Of a stretch of DNA of 32,422 nucleotides, positions 1 through 7,990 are shown in pieces. The DNA is from Rhodospirillaceae bacterium (GTDB lineage: Bacteria > Pseudomonadota > Alphaproteobacteria > UBA8366): NCBI GenBank assembly GCA_002711555.1, contig PARQ01000009.1:89163-121584 (forward strand), read 5' to 3'. The notes below the pieces were generated by a model. It ran no database searches. It saw only the letters and a list, made by a program, of their open reading frames with translations, and was not told the origin of the DNA. How positions within the stretch are numbered: position 1 is the stretch's first letter; the number at the start of each line of letters is the position of its first letter. Made by a program: the position numbers and the translations under genes.

Positions 1-10
1 TGCTGCGTTC

Positions 11-22
11 GTAGGATCCTAC
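11..22. repeat. 12-bp perfect palindrome upstream of the aldehyde dehydrogenase
   Basis: GTAGGATCCTAC is its own reverse complement and lies about 50 nt before the aldehyde dehydrogenase start. It could be an operator for a dimeric repressor. Nothing else supports this, and no regulator gene is visible beside it. Confidence 0.3.
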
Positions 23-68
23 TGTTATCATAAGGTTCGTTAATAAAGAGCTGTTTTTCGATACTCAC

Positions 69-1553
69 ATGGATGGAATGTTTGCTATGAACACATCTCA
101 GGAAAATAAAAATATGCCAAAACGGTATTATCCAGACCTTAAACTTATAATTAATGGCGAATATATATCTCGAAACGGAAATCCCGTAATTAATCCGTCA
201 ACAGGTGAGGCCATCGCTGAAGTTCCTTTTGCAACTATCGCAGACTTGGAAAAGTCGGTAGAGGCAGCGTCAAAAGGTTTCCTTGAATGGTCAGAAATGA
301 GCCCTGCAAAGCGCGAGGGATTGATGAGGGATGCAGCTTCCATTTTGCGAGATCGCTCCGATGAAATAGCTCAGTCTATAACTCTAGAACAAGGCAAACC
401 AGTTGCACAGGCGAAAGTAGAAATTCAAAGGGCATGTGAAATTATCGAATGGGATGCTTCTGAGGGCCGTAGAACATATGGCCGAGTTATACCTTCACAA
501 ATGCCTCTTACACATACAGTACTGCGGAAGCCAATTGGCCCAGTCGCAGCTTTATCACCATGGAATTTTCCAATAAATTCACCAGGCCGCAAGGTAGCTG
601 GTGCTCTTGCAGCCGGCTGCTCAATTATATTGAAAGCGAGTGAGGAAACGCCAGCTGGTGCGTTTGAGCTCGTTCGGGCTTATCATGATGCTGGTGTACC
701 ACCGGGTGTGGTTAATTTAATTTTCGGAGTTCCGTCTGAGATATCTGAGTTCCTCATCAACAGTGATATTACTCGTCTCATCACGTTCACGGGATCGATA
801 CCTGTTGGAAAACATTTAGCTGGCCTTGCTGCAGAACAGATGAAGCCAACCATAATGGAATTGGGTGGTCATGCCCCGGTCTTAGTTGATGAGGCAGTAG
901 ACCCTATAGAAGTGGCAAAAACGTGTGCCATTGGCAAGTCCCGAAATGCCGGACAAGTGTGCGTATCCCCAACTCGATTCTTGGTTCACGATCGTATTTA
1001 CGATAGGTTTCTCGATTCGTTTGTAGAGAAAGCAAATTCGCTTAAAATTGGAGATGGTTTTGGTGACGGCATTGAAATGGGGCCAGTTGCTAACGAACGA
1101 CGACTAGATGCAATGCAAGAGTTCATTGGTGATGCAACTGAAAAGGGAGCAACCCTCGCTGCTGGGGGACACCAAATTGGGAATCAAGGATATTTTCATG
1201 AGATGACCGTTCTGGCGGATGTACCTGATAATGCTCGAGTCGCTAATGAGGAGCCCTTTGGGCCACTCGCAATTGTAAATAAAGTGGCCTCGATGGACGA
1301 CGCTATTAATGTTGCGAATAAATTACCTTACGGCCTTGCAGCGTATGCATTTACGAATTCTGCCCATGTTGCAGAACAACTGGCCCATAGAGTCGAGTCC
1401 GGAAATTTGTCGCTTAATCACCTTGTCGCCTCGGTCGCTGAAACACCCTTTGGAGGAATAAAAGAAAGTGGGTACGGGCGCGAGGGTGGCACAGAGGGTC
1501 TCGATTGCTACACCATTGTGAAGAATATCTCTCACCTAACATCAACAGTTTAG
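69..1553 (+). CDS. NAD(P)-dependent aldehyde dehydrogenase, succinate-semialdehyde dehydrogenase-like
   Basis: Aldehyde dehydrogenase superfamily protein (494 aa), expected to oxidise an aldehyde, probably a semialdehyde such as succinate semialdehyde, to the acid in the cytoplasm. Seen in the sequence: the PWNFP cofactor-loop motif near residue 164, FTGS near 238, the general-base glutamate in MELGG (E264), the catalytic cysteine in NAGQVCVSP (C298), and the EEPFGP motif. The length is normal for the family. In-frame ATGs lie at 69, 78 and 87, and none has a convincing Shine-Dalgarno. Conservation of this family begins around residue 20, so the exact start is open. It stands alone: the next gene is a tRNA on the other strand, so the context gives no substrate. 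The family assignment is firm. The substrate is inferred only from general resemblance, and a ketoglutarate-semialdehyde or other semialdehyde dehydrogenase is equally possible. Confidence 0.9.
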   Translation: MDGMFAMNTSQENKNMPKRYYPDLKLIINGEYISRNGNPVINPSTGEAIAEVPFATIADLEKSVEAASKGFLEWSEMSPAKREGLMRDAASILRDRSDEIAQSITLEQGKPVAQAKVEIQRACEIIEWDASEGRRTYGRVIPSQMPLTHTVLRKPIGPVAALSPWNFPINSPGRKVAGALAAGCSIILKASEETPAGAFELVRAYHDAGVPPGVVNLIFGVPSEISEFLINSDITRLITFTGSIPVGKHLAGLAAEQMKPTIMELGGHAPVLVDEAVDPIEVAKTCAIGKSRNAGQVCVSPTRFLVHDRIYDRFLDSFVEKANSLKIGDGFGDGIEMGPVANERRLDAMQEFIGDATEKGATLAAGGHQIGNQGYFHEMTVLADVPDNARVANEEPFGPLAIVNKVASMDDAINVANKLPYGLAAYAFTNSAHVAEQLAHRVESGNLSLNHLVASVAETPFGGIKESGYGREGGTEGLDCYTIVKNISHLTSTV

Positions 1554-1640
1554 CAATATGATTCATTAGTTTACCAACATCAATTAGGTTTCAATCGTGA
1601 TTAAGTATTTCTTTTAAAAATAGATACCAAAAAAAAATTT

Positions 1641-1714
1641 TGGAGCGGATAGTGGGAATCGAACCCACGCGTTCAGCTTGGGAAGCTGACAGGCTACCAT
1701 TACATCATACCCGC
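1641..1714 (-). tRNA. tRNA-Gly (anticodon CCC), CCA end encoded
   Basis: Read on the minus strand, a 74-nt cloverleaf folds. The acceptor stem is GCGGGTA with TATCCGC, the anticodon stem is TCAGC with GCTGA, the 7-nt loop is TTCCCAA (anticodon CCC, reading GGG glycine codons), and the T arm is GTGGG-TTCGATT-CCCAC. The discriminator is U and the 3' CCA is in the DNA. The D stem (ATGT/GCCT) has a T-C mismatch at the usual 11-24 pair, so it is weaker than normal. A run of T residues follows the 3' end on the minus strand (about 1640 to 1632) and may end transcription. Confidence 0.95.
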
Positions 1715-1725
1715 AGATGATTTGT

Positions 1726-1754
1726 TTTATAAGGTAGAGACAAAAGGGTTGCAA
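1726..1754 (-). promoter_or_regulatory. sigma70-type promoter of tRNA-Gly
   Basis: On the minus strand TTGCAA (1754-1749) is followed after exactly 17 nt by TATAAA (1731-1726). The tRNA 5' end lies 11 nt further on. The hexamers, spacing and distance all fit a housekeeping promoter. Confidence 0.65.
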
Positions 1755-1826
1755 TCGCACCCTTCGCGTTAAAACTCCCAAGTTGTAATTGGTCACTTTA
1801 AAGTGTGGTTTTTAAGAGCAGTAATT

Positions 1827-2789
1827 ATGAGCAGTGTCACCATAGGATTAGGTCCAAAGCTCGACCCGAAAAAATTTCGTGACCCAGACTACACGGCTCG
1901 GGGCGAACCTCGTGCGGAAGTTCCTCTTGGTGAATTAGAGACCCTTTGGTTCAATACCGGAACACTATGTAACCTCTCATGCGATAATTGTTACATAGAG
2001 TCTAGCCCCAGGAATGACAGACTTGTTTACCTTAGCGCGTCAGAGGTTGATGAGTTCCTTCACGAGGCTATCTATCGCCAACTTGGTACTAGTGAAATAG
2101 GGTTTACCGGCGGTGAACCTTTCATGAATCCCGATCTAATAAACATGTTGGAAAATGTGCTCTCACGAGGCTTCAAAGCATTAGTACTTACGAATGGCAT
2201 GCGCCCGCTAATGAAGTGCTCCGAGGCCGTTCTCTCACTTTACCCTCGAGAAAAATGCAAATTCCGAATTTCATTAGATCATTTCACACGAGAAGGGCAC
2301 GAGAGAATTCGTGGGAAAAATACCTGGAAACCAGCTTTACAGGGACTAAAATGGCTATGTAAGCAGGGGTTCCCAGTTTCAGTTGCTAGCCGAACTTGTT
2401 GGACGCATAGCGAAGATATTATGCGCAAGGGCTTTTATTCACTTTTTGCCAAAGAAAAAATTGCCATCGACGCGTCGAATCCTTCCAGTTTAGTTCTTTT
2501 TCCTGAAATGGATGACCAAATCGACGTGCCAGAAATAACTGAAAGTTGCTGGAATGTCTTGGGTATTTCTCCAAGTGAGTTGATGTGCTCGCGTTCTCGG
2601 GTGGTATTAAAGCGCAAGGGAGATCCCTCTCCAGTTGTTTCACCGTGCACCCTTTTGCCATATGAGGAAGCATACGATTTTGGATCGACACTTGCCAGCG
2701 CGCAGCACCCAGTAAAGTTAAATCATCCTCATTGCAGCAAATTTTGCGTCCTCGGCGGAGCCTCGTGCAGCTCTGGACCAAATGTATAA
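1827..2789 (+). CDS. radical SAM protein with C-terminal cysteine cluster, function unknown
   Basis: Radical S-adenosylmethionine enzyme of about 320 aa. The cluster motif CxxxCxxC is CNLSCDNC (C48, C52, C55 from the ATG at 1827), followed by a GFTGGEP glycine-rich SAM motif near residue 93. Four more cysteines at the C terminus (about C274, C303, C307 and C314) look like ligands of an auxiliary iron-sulfur cluster, as in SPASM/twitch-type members. A GTG at 1803 would add eight residues. The ATG at 1827 is preferred because the added residues look unlike coding sequence. The next gene is apaG, about 90 nt away but with its own apparent promoter, then folE. I do not recognise the substrate. 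The spacing pattern does not match QueE, MoaA or lipoate synthase well enough to name it. The radical SAM family is certain and the function is unknown. Confidence 0.88.
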   Translation: MSSVTIGLGPKLDPKKFRDPDYTARGEPRAEVPLGELETLWFNTGTLCNLSCDNCYIESSPRNDRLVYLSASEVDEFLHEAIYRQLGTSEIGFTGGEPFMNPDLINMLENVLSRGFKALVLTNGMRPLMKCSEAVLSLYPREKCKFRISLDHFTREGHERIRGKNTWKPALQGLKWLCKQGFPVSVASRTCWTHSEDIMRKGFYSLFAKEKIAIDASNPSSLVLFPEMDDQIDVPEITESCWNVLGISPSELMCSRSRVVLKRKGDPSPVVSPCTLLPYEEAYDFGSTLASAQHPVKLNHPHCSKFCVLGGASCSSGPNV

Positions 2790-2812
2790 TGAAAAAATTT
2801 CAAGGTTTTGCT

Positions 2813-2841
2813 TTGACAAACTAACCAAACAGAGGGTTAAT
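2813..2841 (+). promoter_or_regulatory. candidate sigma70 promoter of apaG
   Basis: A perfect -35 box TTGACA (2813-2818) is followed after 17 nt by GTTAAT (2836-2841, four of six consensus bases). The apaG start is 40 nt downstream of the -10. This suggests apaG is transcribed separately from the radical SAM gene. Confidence 0.5.
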
Positions 2842-2880
2842 CTAAAAACTAAACACTGCTGCGGCGCACAGGAATAGACA

Positions 2881-3273
2881 ATGTATCAGAAACGTACCCG
2901 CGACATTAATGTGACGGTGAAGCCATTCTTTCTTGAAGACCAATCTGCACCAGACGAGAACCATTTTGTGTGGGCCTATCATGTGAAGATAGAGAATAAC
3001 GGGATTCAAACTGTACAGTTGAGAACACGTTACTGGCAGATAACTGATGCGGATGGTAGAGTGCAGGAGGTGCGCGGGCCCGGAGTTGTGGGCGAACAAC
3101 CTGTCTTAGGCCCGGGCGATGATTTTGAATACACTAGTGGAACACCTTTGCAAACACCGTCAGGCATAATGGTGGGCACCTATCAGATGGAAGCACCAAA
3201 TGGAGAATGTTTTGACGTTCGGATCCCCGCATTCTCACTGGATAGCCCGCATCAGCCAATGCAGTTAAATTAA
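2881..3273 (+). CDS. apaG: ApaG family protein
   Basis: ApaG/DUF525 protein of 130 aa, the normal length for this single-domain beta-sandwich family. Family landmarks are visible: an N-terminal strand with [12 protein letters not shown], the YHVKIEN strand, [32 protein letters not shown], and the C-terminal MVGTYQM segment. In enterobacteria apaG has been linked to cobalt and magnesium resistance, but the molecular activity is not established. The start is the ATG at 2881, which agrees with the usual family start. In many alphaproteobacteria apaG lies near hslO or arg genes. Here a disrupted hslO is about 3 kb away on the other strand. The family assignment is very secure and the role is uncertain. 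Confidence 0.95.
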   Translation: MYQKRTRDINVTVKPFFLEDQSAPDENHFVWAYHVKIENNGIQTVQLRTRYWQITDADGRVQEVRGPGVVGEQPVLGPGDDFEYTSGTPLQTPSGIMVGTYQMEAPNGECFDVRIPAFSLDSPHQPMQLN

Positions 3274-3394
3274 TGGGCTAAAACTATGTGTTTTTAAAAG
3301 TCGAATTGTCCTGTAAATACCCTACATTAGGCTATAGATAGATATAGCTATCCAATGAATACATAATCGATGAGCTGAACGAGGTTTGAAACTA

Positions 3395-4018
3395 ATGACG
3401 GCACAACAAACGGCGAATGACGCGGCCGAATCAAGGCCCAGCCGTGAACAAGCTGAAAAGGCTGTACGAACGCTCATTCAATGGGCTGGTGACGATCCTG
3501 ACCGGGAAGGGCTCGTAGATACCCCAGCTCGTTTTGTGAGAGCGTGGGACGAGTATTTCTCGGGCTATAATGAAGATCCCGTCGACGTTCTAGAACGCAC
3601 TTTCAAAGAAACGGGTGGCTATGATGAAATGGTGGTCCTCAGGGATATTGAGTTCTTTTCGCACTGCGAACACCACGTAGTACCTATAATTGGGAGAGTA
3701 CATGTCGCTTATCTTCCGTCAAGCAGAGTCATTGGCATAAGTAAATTGGCGCGTGTTGTGGAAATCTTTGCTCGACGCCTACAAATACAGGAAAAACTAA
3801 CAGCTGAAATCGCTAAGTCGATAGACGAAGTATTAAAGCCTAAGGGCGTCGGTGTAGTTGTCCAGGCTCAACACCAATGTATGACGACGCGTGGGGTTAA
3901 AAAATCGGGCGTCTCAATGATCACTAGCCACATGTTAGGTGCATTCCGTGACGATTCAAAAACTCGGCGTGAATTCCTCTCATTGATAGAGGGGAGTGGC
4001 CCCACCTCCTCAACCTAA
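3395..4018 (+). CDS. folE: GTP cyclohydrolase I (type IA)
   Basis: Cytoplasmic zinc enzyme that converts GTP to 7,8-dihydroneopterin triphosphate and formate, the first step to tetrahydrofolate (and in some bacteria toward queuosine). The 207-aa sequence has the zinc site SHCEHH with C91 and H94, and the second cysteine in QHQCMTTRG (C162). The 71-residue separation matches the E. coli ligands. The segments [22 protein letters not shown] and GVKKSG are typical of the family. The start is ATG 3395, with GAGG at 3381-3384 ten bases upstream. A TTG at 3386 is in frame but lies too close to that ribosome site. No tetrahydrofolate riboswitch is evident in the 120-nt leader. The lack of other folate genes nearby is not unusual. 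Confidence 0.97.
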   Translation: MTAQQTANDAAESRPSREQAEKAVRTLIQWAGDDPDREGLVDTPARFVRAWDEYFSGYNEDPVDVLERTFKETGGYDEMVVLRDIEFFSHCEHHVVPIIGRVHVAYLPSSRVIGISKLARVVEIFARRLQIQEKLTAEIAKSIDEVLKPKGVGVVVQAQHQCMTTRGVKKSGVSMITSHMLGAFRDDSKTRREFLSLIEGSGPTSST

Positions 4019-4062
4019 ATTGGCCTAAACTTATTTACCGAACCAATCTTCGCAAATTCGTG

Positions 4063-4085
4063 ACGGTGTACTAGTATACGGTGTA
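4063..4085 (+). repeat. direct repeat upstream of trkH
   Basis: ACGGTGTA occurs at 4063-4070 and again at 4078-4085, a period of 15 bases, ending about 31 nt before the trkH start. It could be a tandem regulator site. No other support. Confidence 0.25.
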
Positions 4086-4116
4086 GTAAAAACTAAACCT
4101 GAGTGGGCCTCTTGCC

Positions 4117-5568
4117 ATGCTCGACTTTCGCCCAGTGCTTTTTATTTTAGGTGTTTTGTTATCAACACTAGCTGGCGCTATGTGTTTGCCTGCTATAGCT
4201 GATCTAGTAAGCAGTAACAAAGATTGGCAGGTGTTCGCAATCTCCGCGGGATTTACTGGCTTTGTGGGTGGGCTTTTTGTTTTTTCCAGTGCGCAGCAGG
4301 GTAAAAAAAGCATCAATGTTCGCCAAGCTTTTCTTTTAACCTCCCTTGCATGGGTCATTATTCCTGCGTTTGGCGCTCTTCCAATGATCTTTGCTGACCT
4401 GAATTTAACTTATACTGATGCTTTCTTCGAAGCGATGTCAGGGATTACTACCACTGGCTCCACCGTCATAGTCGGCTTGGACAATGTCCAGCCAGGTATT
4501 CTTCTGTGGAGGGCCCTCCTCCAATGGCTAGGAGGGATTGGGATTATAGGAATGGCGATCGCAATTATGCCACTTCTTCAAGTTGGCGGCATGCAGTTAT
4601 TCCGTATGGAGTCTTCAGACAAGTCAGAAAAAATTATGCCCCGCGCAGCACAGTTAATCGCCTATATTGGCTTTATCTACCTCTCCTTCACAGTAGTGTG
4701 TGCACTTCTCTACTGGATCACTGGCATGTCTGGTTTTGATGCCATTGCGCATGCAATGACTACTATTGCAACTGGAGGATTCTCAACTCATGACCTTTCA
4801 ATAGGTTACTTCGAAGATATAAGGATAGAACTTATATCTATTGTTTTCATGCTGCTTGGAAGTTTACCTTTTGTACTTTATTTGAAAGTGTTACGTGGTA
4901 ATTTAAGAGCTCTTTGGCGTGACAGCCAGGTGCAGTGGTTTTTTACTATCGTAATTACAGCCATAGGCGCGCTTGCGATATATTTGTGGCAAACCAAGGG
5001 GAAGGATCCCATTACCGCCGTATCGGATAGCGCCTTCAACGTAGTCTCAGTGATAACCGGCACCGGCTATTCCACCACGGATTTTAGTACATGGGGCCCG
5101 TTTGCCCTCGCCTCATTTCTATTTCTTATGTTCATTGGAGGTTGTGCAGGCTCAACAACCTGCGGGATCAAGGTTTTTCGCTTTCAAGTGCTGTATGCAA
5201 CCGCTCTAACTCAAATTCGAAAATTACACGAGCCTCATGGTGTGTTCCTCTCGTACTATAATAAAAAGCCAATTGACGAGACGGTTGGAAGTTCAGTTAT
5301 GGGATTTTTCTTTCTATATGCCCTCTCCTTTGCTGTCTTGGCCACGGGTCTTGGGCTGATAGGACTTGATTTCCTCACAGCAATATCAGGGGCTGCTACA
5401 GCAATTTCTAATGTAGGGCCCGGTTTAGGCTCCACAATAGGTCCTGCTGGAACCTTCATCACGCTGCCCGACTCTGCAAAATGGCTTTTATCTTTTGGGA
5501 TGTTAATCGGCAGGCTTGAACTATTTACTATTTTTGTGCTGTTAGCACCTTCATTTTGGCGCGAGTAG
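4117..5568 (+). CDS. trkH: Trk/Ktr-type potassium uptake transmembrane subunit
   Basis: Inner-membrane potassium translocator of the TrkH/KtrB superfamily (483 aa, normal length). Four pore-loop repeats are visible: AMSGITTTGSTVI (about 109-121), AMTTIATGGFSTHD, NVVSVITGTGYSTTD and ISGAATAISNVGPGLG. They have the conserved glycines of the selectivity filter and are separated by hydrophobic helices. The C-terminal arm IGRLELFTIFVLLAPSFW is characteristic. TrkH normally works with the cytoplasmic NAD-binding subunit TrkA, which is not in this window. The gene ends only 4 nt from the convergent lipoprotein gene. The start at 4117 begins directly with the first membrane helix. No good Shine-Dalgarno is visible. 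Confidence 0.95.
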   Translation: MLDFRPVLFILGVLLSTLAGAMCLPAIADLVSSNKDWQVFAISAGFTGFVGGLFVFSSAQQGKKSINVRQAFLLTSLAWVIIPAFGALPMIFADLNLTYTDAFFEAMSGITTTGSTVIVGLDNVQPGILLWRALLQWLGGIGIIGMAIAIMPLLQVGGMQLFRMESSDKSEKIMPRAAQLIAYIGFIYLSFTVVCALLYWITGMSGFDAIAHAMTTIATGGFSTHDLSIGYFEDIRIELISIVFMLLGSLPFVLYLKVLRGNLRALWRDSQVQWFFTIVITAIGALAIYLWQTKGKDPITAVSDSAFNVVSVITGTGYSTTDFSTWGPFALASFLFLMFIGGCAGSTTCGIKVFRFQVLYATALTQIRKLHEPHGVFLSYYNKKPIDETVGSSVMGFFFLYALSFAVLATGLGLIGLDFLTAISGAATAISNVGPGLGSTIGPAGTFITLPDSAKWLLSFGMLIGRLELFTIFVLLAPSFWRE

Positions 5569-5572
5569 GGTT

Positions 5573-6172
5573 CTATCTTAAAAAAGCACTCAGGTGCCTA
5601 CGTATGCGTGCCTCAAAGTCTTGATTGAATTCGCCCATAACCTCGTTGTTCATGTGTTCCCACAACCGCTCCCGTTCCGCAAGTGTTGCATTTTCAGAAA
5701 TAGTACGGCTAGCTCTTACCGTCGTTCGAGCTGCCGCTTGCCCTCCACTTGCCGCCTCAAGCACTTCTATGCCGACTGACAGAACCACATCGTAACGCTC
5801 ACCTTGATCAATTATAAAAGCACCACGAATACCCCCAGCTTTTTCTAACTTCACCTCAACCACGCTCGCCCTATCAATCGTCAAACTCGCCACTCCGTAT
5901 TTGCCTACCGCACGCAAACGATCTTTGGCCCATCTTTCAGCAGCATCTAATAATTGGTCTGGCATTTCATGTTCTACGTTAGGAAACCCCAATGGAGCCT
6001 TGTAAACACGTTTAACATCAATATTTGCCACATTAAGCTTTATTTTTGGAAGTTTAGAGAATGAGATCGGACCGTTAAATGGTCTCTCCCGTGGCACTTC
6101 ACAAGCACCCAAAAAGATTAAGGCCGAAAAAAAAACTAACAAGCATCTTAGATTAGCGATACTCCTCGTCAT
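5573..6172 (-). CDS. predicted lipoprotein, function unknown
   Basis: 199-aa protein with a lipoprotein signal: a basic N terminus, a hydrophobic stretch, and a lipobox LGAC ending at C24, so it is probably anchored in a membrane facing the periplasm. The mature part is a mix of alpha and beta with several charged segments (KLPKIKLNVANIDV, LDAAERWAKDRL, RASRTISENATLAERERLW) and no known catalytic motif. The start codon overlaps the stop of the damaged hslO by four bases (ATGA at 6172-6169), so its translation may depend on ribosomes arriving from that frame. Similar small lipoproteins follow hslO in other alphaproteobacteria as far as I recall. I cannot assign a function. Confidence 0.8.
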   Translation of the reverse strand: MTRSIANLRCLLVFFSALIFLGACEVPRERPFNGPISFSKLPKIKLNVANIDVKRVYKAPLGFPNVEHEMPDQLLDAAERWAKDRLRAVGKYGVASLTIDRASVVEVKLEKAGGIRGAFIIDQGERYDVVLSVGIEVLEAASGGQAAARTTVRASRTISENATLAERERLWEHMNNEVMGEFNQDFEARIRRHLSAFLR

Positions 6173-7100
6173 TCCAGCTTCCCTCTATCGCGCAATTCAG
6201 TTAAATCATCCTCACGAAAAATAGTCTGAATATTACAAAATTCATAGGTAACAACTATTTTTCCGTTAACCTTCCAGCTTTCTACTTCTTCATTCGGCAG
6301 GGCAGCCAGAACCAACTCAACTCGTTCATAAGAACAATTACATTTTGCACACAATTTTTTTGCCTCGTATACACGAATGTTATCACGATTAAATAGCTCA
6401 AACAGTACTGTAAATGGTGAAATACAACTTCCGTGTAGAGTGCTTGGTTCCATTTTCCGTACTAAATCTCGGCGCTGCTTCCATACCTCATCGATCTTTG
6501 CGTTAGGGGGCATTGATTCTTTTCTGGGCAGACGCTGAATCATAATTCCACCCGTCCGCCAGGTTTTATCTTCGCTAAGAGAGACCCCTAATTTCAATAC
6601 TGCGTCACATTGAACCGATTGCTGGAAATAATGATGGGCACATTGTTCAAGTGTTCTGCCGTCTATTTCGACTATACCTTGGTAACGCTCTCTTTCCGGA
6701 CCATGTTCGACTGTAAAAGCAAGATAGCCCTCTCCTAATAATTGGGCTGCATTGCTTTTTTCAAACCAAGAAGTGGGCAAACAAGTGTGATCAAACTAGG
6801 CATAACCTCTAAGTTGGCCGCCGTCCGTTGCGTCACAAACAAGTAAGCCTACCGGACCATTTCCTTTTATTTGTAAATTTAGCACGCCTTTATACTTAAA
6901 TATCGACGCTAACATTGCGGCTAATGTCAGTGCTTCTGCTAATAAATGAGCTACCGACCTAGGATGGTCATGAGCAAGAAAATTTCGTCAACGGCGGCAC
7001 CCAATCGAACTAGTCGTCCATGGAGTTCAAGCCCATCTAACAAAAAAGGGAGGACAAAATCGTTTTTGGGGGCAACCGCCCCATCGGCTACGACATACAC
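6169..7100 (-). pseudogene. hslO: Hsp33 redox chaperone gene with frameshift and nonsense codon
   Basis: Reading the minus strand from a GTG at 7100, conserved Hsp33 sequence is seen across three pieces. First, 7100 to about 6981 encodes NDFVLPFLLDGLELHGRLVR and ends at VDEI. The frame is then lost by one base near 6976-6983, and the next frame continues with LAHDHPRSVAHLLAEALTL through GQLRGYA. A TAG at 6798-6796 sits where RGYARFD is expected. Beyond it the ORF from TTG 6780 to 6169 (203 aa) resumes with LLGEGYLAFTVEHGPERERY. The whole span (about 310 codons) is the normal Hsp33 length. The C-terminal zinc centre keeps KCNC but the CxxC has become YEFC, so one of four zinc ligands is lost. 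The gene follows argF with a 13-nt overlap. Hsp33 is a redox-activated holdase. Here it is probably inactive, unless two of the lesions are sequencing errors. Confidence 0.88.
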
Positions 7101-7987
7101 CAGGCTAATACACCCTTCTGTGCATGAAGTCGATTTTCGGCCTCATCCCAAACTACTGATTGCGAACCATCGATAACATCAGCAGTGACTTCCTCACCAC
7201 GATGGGCTGGCAGACAATGCATAAAAATTACACTATCCTGGGCTAACGACATTATTCGCTGATTTACCTGGTACGGCTGTAATAACTGGTGCCTGCGTTT
7301 TGGGTCACGATCACCCATCGAAACCCACACATCCGTAACTATACAATCGACCCCACGTACCGCCTCATCAGGGTCCTCGGTTAAGAGAACATCCCCACCT
7401 TCACTTCTTGCCCACTCAATCAATGTTGCCTCGGGACCAAAACCCCGAGGACAACCGAGACGCAGCTGAAACCCAAGTTTAACTGAAGCTTGAATCCAAC
7501 TTGCAGCTACGTTGTTCCCGTCACCCAGCCAGGCAACACGCCTGCCCATAATTGGGCCCTTGTGTTGTTCAAAAGTCATAATGTCAGCCAGAATTTGGCA
7601 GGGATGTGTCAGATCTGTTAGACCATTTATGACGGGAACGGTTGAATGCTGTGCCAATTCCTCCAAATTTTCAGCCGATTTTGTACGTAACATTATGCCG
7701 TCTACATATCGTGATAGCACACGAGCAGTGTCTGCGATCGTCTCACCACGGCCCAGCTGACTTTCCGACTCACTTAGCAGCACAACATCACCACCCAACT
7801 GCCGCATACCCACCTCAAAACTTACCCGAGTTCGGGTGGAGGGGCGCTCGAACACCATAGCCAAAGTTTTGCCGCTCAGTGGAGCTTGGCTTTGGCTATC
7901 TCCCCTCTTAAACTCTTCCCCGAGACAAAGAAACCGCCGCAAAGCGCTCTCGTCAAACCGATCCAAATCAAGAAAATGTCGAGGCAC
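7088..7987 (-). CDS. argF: ornithine carbamoyltransferase
   Basis: Transfers the carbamoyl group from carbamoyl phosphate to ornithine, giving citrulline in arginine synthesis (cytoplasm). The 299-aa sequence carries the carbamoyl-phosphate site STRTR (residues 50-54), the HPCQ motif near 131, the ornithine loop VWVSMGDR, and the catalytic [10 protein letters not shown] near 258-267. The length is typical. It starts 3 nt after the argD stop, so the two genes are one operon driven from the promoter upstream of argD. Its 3' end overlaps the beginning of the broken hslO. Confidence 0.97.
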   Translation of the reverse strand: MPRHFLDLDRFDESALRRFLCLGEEFKRGDSQSQAPLSGKTLAMVFERPSTRTRVSFEVGMRQLGGDVVLLSESESQLGRGETIADTARVLSRYVDGIMLRTKSAENLEELAQHSTVPVINGLTDLTHPCQILADIMTFEQHKGPIMGRRVAWLGDGNNVAASWIQASVKLGFQLRLGCPRGFGPEATLIEWARSEGGDVLLTEDPDEAVRGVDCIVTDVWVSMGDRDPKRRHQLLQPYQVNQRIMSLAQDSVIFMHCLPAHRGEEVTADVIDGSQSVVWDEAENRLHAQKGVLAWCMS

Positions 7988-7990
7988 CCT

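Noticed and set aside
2419..2781. 120-aa minus-strand ORF inside the radical SAM gene
   Set aside because: It is antisense to a well-supported enzyme and has no recognisable motif.
7088..7100. Separate small gene in the argF/hslO overlap
   Set aside because: The overlap is explained by the start of the hslO frame.
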